Assembly (NCBI GenBank): GCA_964427535.1
Contig: CAYRVF010000044.1
Span: 1-36,342 of the forward strand
DNA: 36,342 nt
Direction of reading: 5' to 3'
From: CAYRVF01 sp964427535
GTDB lineage: Bacteria; Chloroflexota; Ktedonobacteria; Ktedonobacterales; JADMIN01
Shown: one piece after another, positions 31,058 to 36,342 of the stretch
Position numbering within the stretch: position 1 is the first letter of the stretch
Layout: each line of letters opens with the position of its first letter
The notes under the pieces: model-generated
What the model was told of the DNA's origin: nothing
What the model saw: the letters and a program-made list of their open reading frames with translations, nothing else
The model's database searches: none
Position numbers and translations under genes: made by a program

Positions 31058-32494
31058 GTGAGCCAACCGCGCGCCGATATCCCCGTGCCCACGATCGCGG
31101 AGGCTGCCCGCCAGCTCCGTGCGGGGGAGACCTCGTCGTCGGAACTGGTCGAGCGGTGTCTCGCGGCGATCGAGGCCCACGAGCCGACGCTCGCCGCGTG
31201 CGTCACGGTACTCGGCGAGAAGGCACGCGCGCAGGCCAGGGAGGCCGATGAGCGGCGCGCCCAAAGCGGGCGGACGTCGTCGCCACTGCTCGGCATCCCG
31301 CTGGGCATCAAAGACCTCATCGAGACGCGCGGAATCCGCACGACCGCCGGATCGCGCGTGCTGGACGATTTCGTGCCCGATGAGGATGCGACGATCTACG
31401 CCAAACTGCGTCAGGCGGGGGCCGTCGCGGTCGCTAAAACCAACACGCACGAATTCGCGTTCGGCACCGTCACCCAGCCGACACGTAACCCATGGGACCT
31501 CTCGCGCATTCCAGGCGGCAGCAGCGGCGGCACGGCGGCGGGTCTGGCAGCAGGCGAGTTTCTCGGTGGATTGGGCACTGACACGGGCGGCTCGATACGT
31601 ATTCCAGCGGCGTGGTGCGGCGTCACCGGCCTCAAGCCGACCTATGGGCTGGTCAGCCGGGCGGGCATCATCCCGCTAAGCTGGTCGCTCGACCACGCCG
31701 GGCCGATCGGCGCGAGCGTCGAGGATTGCGCGCTGCTGCTCGACGCCATCGCGGGCTATGATCCGCGCGACTCCGACAGCGTGGATGTGCCGCTGATCTC
31801 ATTCACGGCGGCCCTTGCTGCGAAACGGGAGCCAGACGAGGCGGTGCGCGGCCTGCGCATCGGCGTAGTCGAGAACTATTTCTTCGACCTGATTGACGTC
31901 GAGGTTGCCGACGCGATATGGCGGACGGCATGCGACTTCGAGGCGCTCGGCACGCGCATCGAGACGATCCACATTCCCGGGATGCGCGACGACCTGCTCC
32001 GTGTGTACCGCACCATCCAGCGGCCCGAGGCGTACCTCTACCACAGCGAGAGCGGCTGGCTGGAGTCGCGCGCCGACCGCTACACCCCCGATGTGCTCGA
32101 GCTCATCCGTGGCGGCGCCGACTACTCCGCGGCCCAGTATGTGCGCGCCAAGCAAGAACAGCGGGCGTTCACCGACGAGATGCGCGCGGTGCTCAGCCAA
32201 TTCGACGCGCTACTCATGCCGACGATGGCGATGCCTGCGCCGACGGTGGAGGAGGCTGAGGCGCCGCTACTGGTGAACGGGCAGGCGCTCGTCGGGGGGG
32301 CTCTGCGCTGCACGCTGCCCTTCGACCTCACCGGCCAGCCGGCGATGTCGATTCCCTGCGGCTTCACGCGCTCGGGGCTGCCCATCGGCGCACAGCTCGC
32401 GGCGGGTCACTTCTCCGAGGCGACACTGCTGCGACTCGGCCACGCCTACCAGCGTGTCACCGACTGGCATCTGCGCCGCCCGGCGCTCAGCTAG
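31058..32494 (+). CDS. Amidase-signature-family hydrolase (GatA/AtzF-like fold)
   Basis: A 478-residue amidase that hydrolyses carboxamides with a Ser-cisSer-Lys triad: Lys85 in GIPLGIKDLIE, cis-Ser155 in GGSSGGTA and nucleophile Ser179 in GTDTGGSIRIPA. The rest is typical, including TGLKPTYGLVSRAGIIPLSW and DHAGPIGASVED, with a C-terminal QPAMSIPCGF and GLPIGAQL. The GTG at 31058 follows AAGGAG. It is not an obvious GatA, since gatB and gatC are absent. It is followed after 37 bases by a metallo-beta-lactamase-fold hydrolase, so the two may act in one degradative pathway. Substrate unknown. Confidence 0.93.
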   Translation: MSQPRADIPVPTIAEAARQLRAGETSSSELVERCLAAIEAHEPTLAACVTVLGEKARAQAREADERRAQSGRTSSPLLGIPLGIKDLIETRGIRTTAGSRVLDDFVPDEDATIYAKLRQAGAVAVAKTNTHEFAFGTVTQPTRNPWDLSRIPGGSSGGTAAGLAAGEFLGGLGTDTGGSIRIPAAWCGVTGLKPTYGLVSRAGIIPLSWSLDHAGPIGASVEDCALLLDAIAGYDPRDSDSVDVPLISFTAALAAKREPDEAVRGLRIGVVENYFFDLIDVEVADAIWRTACDFEALGTRIETIHIPGMRDDLLRVYRTIQRPEAYLYHSESGWLESRADRYTPDVLELIRGGADYSAAQYVRAKQEQRAFTDEMRAVLSQFDALLMPTMAMPAPTVEEAEAPLLVNGQALVGGALRCTLPFDLTGQPAMSIPCGFTRSGLPIGAQLAAGHFSEATLLRLGHAYQRVTDWHLRRPALS

Positions 32495-32531
32495 CGCGGA
32501 GGACCCAGAGGGGGAAAGAAGGAGCACGACG

Positions 32532-33467
32532 ATGGCTGGCGACACTCATACAGAACACGGCGCGTCCATCCGCGAGGAGGTGCGCGAGGTGAGCCCCGGC
32601 ATCTTCGCGTACCTGCAGCACGACGGCGGCTGGGGCCTGAACAACGCGGGCTTCCTCCCCGGCTTGGATGCCGTCACGCTGATCGACACCTGCTTCACTG
32701 AGCGGCGGACCCGTAAGCTGCGCGCGGCCATCGAGGAGCGGACGACGCAGCCAATCCACACGCTGATCAACACCCACCACCACGGCGACCACACGTACGG
32801 CAACGCCTACTTCCCCGAGGCGACGGTCGTCGGGCACGCGCTCTGCCGCGTCGAGATGGAGCACGCGCAGCTCAGCACGACCGCGCTCTTCCCCGGCGTC
32901 GAGTGGGGGAACATCAGCGTGCGCCCACCAACCGTGACGTTCGAAGACCGGCTGACGGTTTACGTCGATGCGCTGCGGCTGGAGCTGTTCCACGTCGGCC
33001 CGGCCCACACGCGCGACGACATCGCCATCTGGATTCCCGAGCGGCGCGTGCTCTTCGCCGGAGACGTCGCCTTCAAGGACTGTACGCCGTTCGTGCTCGA
33101 AGGCTCGATCGCGCACTACTTCGACGCGCTCGACCGCCTGCGTACGCTCGATGCCGAGATCGTCGTGCCAGGGCACGGCCCGGTCTGCGGGCCAGAAGTC
33201 TTCGACGAGACCGAGGCCTATCTGCGCTTCGTCCAGGAGGTCGCACGTGAAGCGTTTGCGCAGGGACTCTCGCCGCTCGACGCCGCCCTCCAGACTGACC
33301 TCGGCAGCTTCGCGGGCTGGAACGACCGCGAGCGCATCGTCGCCAACATCGCCCGCGCCTACTCTGAGCTACGCAACGAACCGTTGGGCACACGTCTCAA
33401 CCTTCCCGAGATCGCCATGCAAATGCTCGCCTACAACGGCGGCCGCCCGCTCACCTGCCTGGCGTAG
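32532..33467 (+). CDS. Metallo-beta-lactamase-fold hydrolase
   Basis: A 311-residue dinuclear-metal hydrolase. The metal motif H82-x-H84-x-D86-H87 is in NTHHHGDHTYGN; further ligands are His in VGPAHTRDD, Asp in LFAGDVAF and His in PGHGPV. The protein continues about 80 residues beyond the core with a helical tail (AREAFAQGLSPLDAAL, NIARAYSELRNEP), as in the larger MBL-fold 'Zn-dependent hydrolases'. The ATG at 32532 follows AGAAGGAG. The gene is 37 bases downstream of the amidase and likely in the same operon. Possible substrates are thioesters, lactones or cyclic amides; none can be chosen from sequence. It converges with the helicase gene, with a weak hairpin at 33477-33492 between them. 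Confidence 0.92.
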   Translation: MAGDTHTEHGASIREEVREVSPGIFAYLQHDGGWGLNNAGFLPGLDAVTLIDTCFTERRTRKLRAAIEERTTQPIHTLINTHHHGDHTYGNAYFPEATVVGHALCRVEMEHAQLSTTALFPGVEWGNISVRPPTVTFEDRLTVYVDALRLELFHVGPAHTRDDIAIWIPERRVLFAGDVAFKDCTPFVLEGSIAHYFDALDRLRTLDAEIVVPGHGPVCGPEVFDETEAYLRFVQEVAREAFAQGLSPLDAALQTDLGSFAGWNDRERIVANIARAYSELRNEPLGTRLNLPEIAMQMLAYNGGRPLTCLA

Positions 33468-33476
33468 CGGCTGTCG

Positions 33477-33492
33477 GAAGGGGATAGCCTTC
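33477..33492. terminator. Small hairpin between converging genes
   Basis: GAAGG-GGATAG-CCTTC lies within the 36 bases between the stops at 33467 and 33504. A short stem and no T-run make it a weak terminator candidate. Confidence 0.35.
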
Positions 33493-33503
33493 TGAGCAGC
33501 GAT

Positions 33504-36342
33504 CTACGCGTCCTCGCCGCCGCCGCCGAGCAGCGCCTCGATCTCGGCGAGTGCGTCGTCGCGCTCGGTGAGCCAGCGCCGGTAGCTGACACGATGGACG
33601 CGCCACCCAGCGCGTTCGAGGATGGCCTGCCCGGCGACGCTCTCCAGCGTGATCTCGTCGGGGGCGGCGTTACGTGGCTGAGGCGAGCCGTCACAGGCAA
33701 TGGCGAGCGCCTGCGATCCGCGTTGCACGACCAAGTCCACCCGCAGGCCCGCGACGGGGTAGTCGAGGTAGACGGTGTAGCCGCCGAGCGCGCGCAGCTC
33801 ATCGGCAATCTCGCGCTCGAACGGCGAGCCGCCCACACTGTGGTCCTCGGGCCGGTCGCTGTCCAGGCCATCGATGGCGTAGTCGAGATATTGCCCGAGC
33901 AGGTGATCGGGCGGCAGGTGGCGCGGGTCGAGGCCCGAGAAGATCACCTGGCGACGGCGCGCACGTGTGACCGCGACGTTGAACAGATTCTCGTTGTTCA
34001 TGAACGTCAGCGTGCTGCGGTGCGAGTTGGGGCTCGCGCAGAAGCTGAGCAACATCACGTCGCGCTCGTCACCCTGGAAGGTATGCGCAGTGCCGACGGT
34101 GATATCGTGGTCCTGGACGACCTTCGATTTCAGCTTCGCCGCGAGCTGACGGTCGAGGTAATTCACTTGATCGCGGTAGGGCGAGAGCACGCCGATGCTG
34201 GACTTCTCGCTAGGTGGCTTCTTCGTCTCGGCCTTGGCGATCTTGTTGATCTCGCTGATAATCGCGTCGGCCTCTTCGACGTTGTAGCCTTCTTTGCGCC
34301 GCTCGCCGTTCACTTTGCGCAGTTCCACACTGCGCACGCCGAGCGTATCGGGGCGGCGCGTCATCACTCGCAGTGCGGCGCCGTAAAAGCGACGGTTGCT
34401 GAACTCGATGATCTGCGGCAGGCTGCGGTAGTGCTCGTCCAGCAGCACCACGTCATCCTGCGAAGGCAGCGCGCCGTTGACCACGTCGAGCAGGCTGTGC
34501 GTGCGGTAGTTCCACTGCGAGCGCTGGCTGGCCGAGAGCCCGTGCTGCGAGGCGAGCGCGGCCTGCCGGTCTTCGCGCAGCCACGAGAGGTGACGGAGCT
34601 GCTTCGGGTCGCCACAGACAATCGCGCGGCGGCCGCGGAAGAGCAGCGGCAGCGCGCTCGCGACGTCGCACTGCGACGCCTCATCCACCACCACGACGTC
34701 GAACATCTCGCGCTGCAGCGGCAATACCTCCGCGGCATGCGGATTGGTCGTTGCCCAGATGGGGAATGTATTGAGCAGCGCGGTGAAGTCGAGCTCGGCG
34801 AAAATCTTGTCCTGCTCGGCGGTGCTGCGCGCCTCCAACGCCGTCTTGAAGAGCGCCAGCGTGCGCCGGTTCAGTCGCAGCGCCTCCGCCAGCGCCTCGC
34901 GCCGCCGCGCCGCCAGCAACTCGCCGACGAGCGCGCCCCGGTCCGCGCGCAACCGCGCATGCCGCGTCAGGAGGGTATTCACCTCCTCGGTCGATGCCAG
35001 CTCATGCTCGATGTCGGCCAGCTCGTGCCGCAGCGTCTCGCGCCGCACAATCTGCCCCACCGCGTCCGCCGAGACGTCCGCCAGGCGAAGCTGCCGCGAG
35101 AGGTCGGCGGCGAGCTGCTCGCGCTTGCGCCCGGCGAAGAGCTTTACCTTGCCCGATTCGAGGCGGCGCAGGTCGTCCTCAGCCACGCGCAGACCATCCG
35201 GCCCCAACACCGTCGCGGCGTCGATGTCGTACTCCGGCGCACTGGTGGCGTAGAGCGCGGCACAGACCTGCGACCAGCGAGTTTCCGTCGCGAAGATATG
35301 GCGGATCTCGCTGTCGAGCGCGGCCAGCTCGTCGTCGGCCGATTGCAGGCGCTGCTCCAGCATGTCGATCTCGCCGGGACGCGGGCGGGGCGGGGCACCG
35401 GTACCGTCGAAGAGGTTGTCGAGGAACCGCTTCAACTCCTCGCGATAGCGCCGGTCGCCGCCGCGCAGGATCACGGTAAGGCTGCCCAGATGCGGCTTCA
35501 GCTTCTCAACGACGACATCTACCGCCTTGTTCATCTTCGACGAAAGCAGCACCGTCTGGCCGCGCGCCACCGCGTCGAGGATGAGCTGCGCGATGGTGAA
35601 TGACTTGCCGGTGCCCGGCGGCCCGATCACGAGCGTCAGCGGGCGATGCTCCACCTGCCGCAGCACACGCGACTGCGCGCCGCTCAGCTCGGCGCCGCAG
35701 AGTAACGGGCGCTCGCCAGGGCCGATGTGCGAGTCGATGATGCGCGTCTTCGAGCCAGGTCGCGGCTGGGCGACGTCGCCGAAGATCGCGGCCAGTGGCT
35801 GCGACATCTCGCCGCGATTGCCCATGAGCTGCAACTCAGTCAGCACGCCGCGCGCCTCCTGTGGGCGACGCACGAGGGCCATCGCCGAGGCGCAGACGAG
35901 CTGCACCGGACTTTCGAGCAGCGCCTTCACACCCGCCTCGGGCTGGAGGTCGGGGAAGGCCTGGAGGTCGTCGGTGCGCAGGTCAGGAATCAGCTCGCCG
36001 ATGACGGCGGCGAACTCACGCACAGCCGCCGTGTCGAAGGGCGCGTTGGGCACCTGGTTGAGAATGGCCTCGGCGTAGGCCTGCGCCTGCTCCTCGCTGT
36101 CCGCGTCGATCAGCGAGGCCAGCAGCGGGAAGTTGATGTGCTGCTCTTCGAGGTCAATCGTCAGGTACGCTTGCGAGCGTTCCTGGTCGATGCGCGCGGG
36201 CCAGTAGAGCAGCGGCGCGCAGTAGGTCTCGCCCTTGCGCTTGGCGCCCTGCGCCTGGCCCTTGCCGACGAGGAAGATGCTGCCCCAGATGAGGAACTTT
36301 TCGCGGCGGTTCACGTCGGCGGCGTTCTGCGCGGTCACGCCG
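33504..36342 (-). CDS. SF1 (Upf1-like) helicase with C-terminal Vsr/DUF559-like nuclease domain, N-terminus probably cut by the window edge
   Basis: At least 944 residues. An N-terminal segment (KFLIWGSIFLVGKGQ, YCAPLLYWPARID) precedes an AAA/SF1 helicase: Walker A GPPGTGKSFT at about 238-247, a coiled-coil-rich insertion at about 300-520, Walker B VVVDEASQCD near 550, motif III region CGDPKQLRHLSW, motif IV/V LLDEHYRSLP and GTAHTFQGDERDVM, and motif VI NVAVTRARRRQ. The DEASQ box and order of motifs are those of Upf1-like SF1 helicases. The last 100 residues look like a PD-(D/E)xK nuclease of the Vsr/DUF559 type: SPFEREIADEL, GLRVDLVV, AIACDGS and AGWRVHRVSYRRW. The usual acidic residue before CDG is Ala here. 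The frame is open to the edge, so the start may lie outside. Related DUF4011-helicase-Vsr proteins (Hhe) act in phage defence; that role here is an inference. Confidence 0.9.
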   Translation of the reverse strand, partial: GVTAQNAADVNRREKFLIWGSIFLVGKGQAQGAKRKGETYCAPLLYWPARIDQERSQAYLTIDLEEQHINFPLLASLIDADSEEQAQAYAEAILNQVPNAPFDTAAVREFAAVIGELIPDLRTDDLQAFPDLQPEAGVKALLESPVQLVCASAMALVRRPQEARGVLTELQLMGNRGEMSQPLAAIFGDVAQPRPGSKTRIIDSHIGPGERPLLCGAELSGAQSRVLRQVEHRPLTLVIGPPGTGKSFTIAQLILDAVARGQTVLLSSKMNKAVDVVVEKLKPHLGSLTVILRGGDRRYREELKRFLDNLFDGTGAPPRPRPGEIDMLEQRLQSADDELAALDSEIRHIFATETRWSQVCAALYATSAPEYDIDAATVLGPDGLRVAEDDLRRLESGKVKLFAGRKREQLAADLSRQLRLADVSADAVGQIVRRETLRHELADIEHELASTEEVNTLLTRHARLRADRGALVGELLAARRREALAEALRLNRRTLALFKTALEARSTAEQDKIFAELDFTALLNTFPIWATTNPHAAEVLPLQREMFDVVVVDEASQCDVASALPLLFRGRRAIVCGDPKQLRHLSWLREDRQAALASQHGLSASQRSQWNYRTHSLLDVVNGALPSQDDVVLLDEHYRSLPQIIEFSNRRFYGAALRVMTRRPDTLGVRSVELRKVNGERRKEGYNVEEADAIISEINKIAKAETKKPPSEKSSIGVLSPYRDQVNYLDRQLAAKLKSKVVQDHDITVGTAHTFQGDERDVMLLSFCASPNSHRSTLTFMNNENLFNVAVTRARRRQVIFSGLDPRHLPPDHLLGQYLDYAIDGLDSDRPEDHSVGGSPFEREIADELRALGGYTVYLDYPVAGLRVDLVVQRGSQALAIACDGSPQPRNAAPDEITLESVAGQAILERAGWRVHRVSYRRWLTERDDALAEIEALLGGGGEDA

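Noticed and set aside
33594..35603. 669-codon plus-strand frame opposite the helicase
   Set aside because: Long antisense frame caused by GC-rich codon bias; translation is Val/Arg/His/Gln-rich without any domain, while the minus strand has all SF1 motifs.

Overview
The window is GC-rich, densely coding bacterial DNA, most likely from a member of Chloroflexota (Ktedonobacteria or a relative). This placement is an impression. It rests on the mix of a ROK regulator with a XylF-type transporter, a GC-rich genome with TGG-TACART promoter elements, dispersed CCCCTTCCC/GGGAAGGGG palindromes, and several proteins resembling actinobacterial ones (MbtG-like, AidB-like) in a non-actinobacterial setting. 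No rRNA, tRNA, CRISPR array, intact insertion sequence or phage module was seen.

Layout. 1-1600: the start of a CoxS-type iron-sulphur subunit leaving the window on the minus strand, a long non-coding stretch, and a small Q/G/D-rich disordered protein. 2.2-7.9 kb: a sugar-uptake locus with a ROK-family repressor, a XylF-like lipoprotein, a single-domain ABC ATPase and a XylH-like permease, then a stand-alone rhodanese. 8.1-12.4 kb: a large secreted protein convergent with a polyprenyl-phosphate sugar-1-phosphate transferase, with palindromic repeats between them. 12.8-15.3 kb: divergent AidB-like acyl-CoA dehydrogenase and MaoC-type hydratase. 15.5-19.9 kb: a soluble four-PAS histidine kinase, a START/SRPBCC-like protein, the decayed 3' end of an amidohydrolase gene, and a DinB/ClbS-like protein. 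20.0-21.7 kb: a two-gene thiol-redox unit (SelW-like plus thioredoxin-fold) divergent from an atypical lone receiver domain. 21.8-25.2 kb: a lipid kinase-PAP2 phosphatase fusion and an MbtG-like lysine N6-hydroxylase. 25.6-29.8 kb: two small membrane proteins, two unrecognised proteins in tandem, and ispD. 29.8-33.5 kb: an SGNH hydrolase divergent from an amidase/metallo-beta-lactamase-fold pair. 33.5 kb to the end: a large SF1 (Upf1-like) helicase with a C-terminal nuclease-like domain, cut by the window edge.

How the genes work together. The clearest pathway is sugar uptake under ROK control. Other likely functional pairs are the SelW/thioredoxin genes, the amidase and MBL-fold hydrolase, and the two unknown genes that run into ispD. 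The most interesting candidates are the helicase-nuclease (possible single-gene defence protein), the DAGK-PAP2 fusion, the orphan lysine hydroxylase, the unknown gene pair before ispD, and the dispersed palindromic repeats. I did not find a convincing complete new multi-gene system. Gene starts were chosen by ribosome-binding sites and family fit; all homology statements are from memory of families, not from a search.
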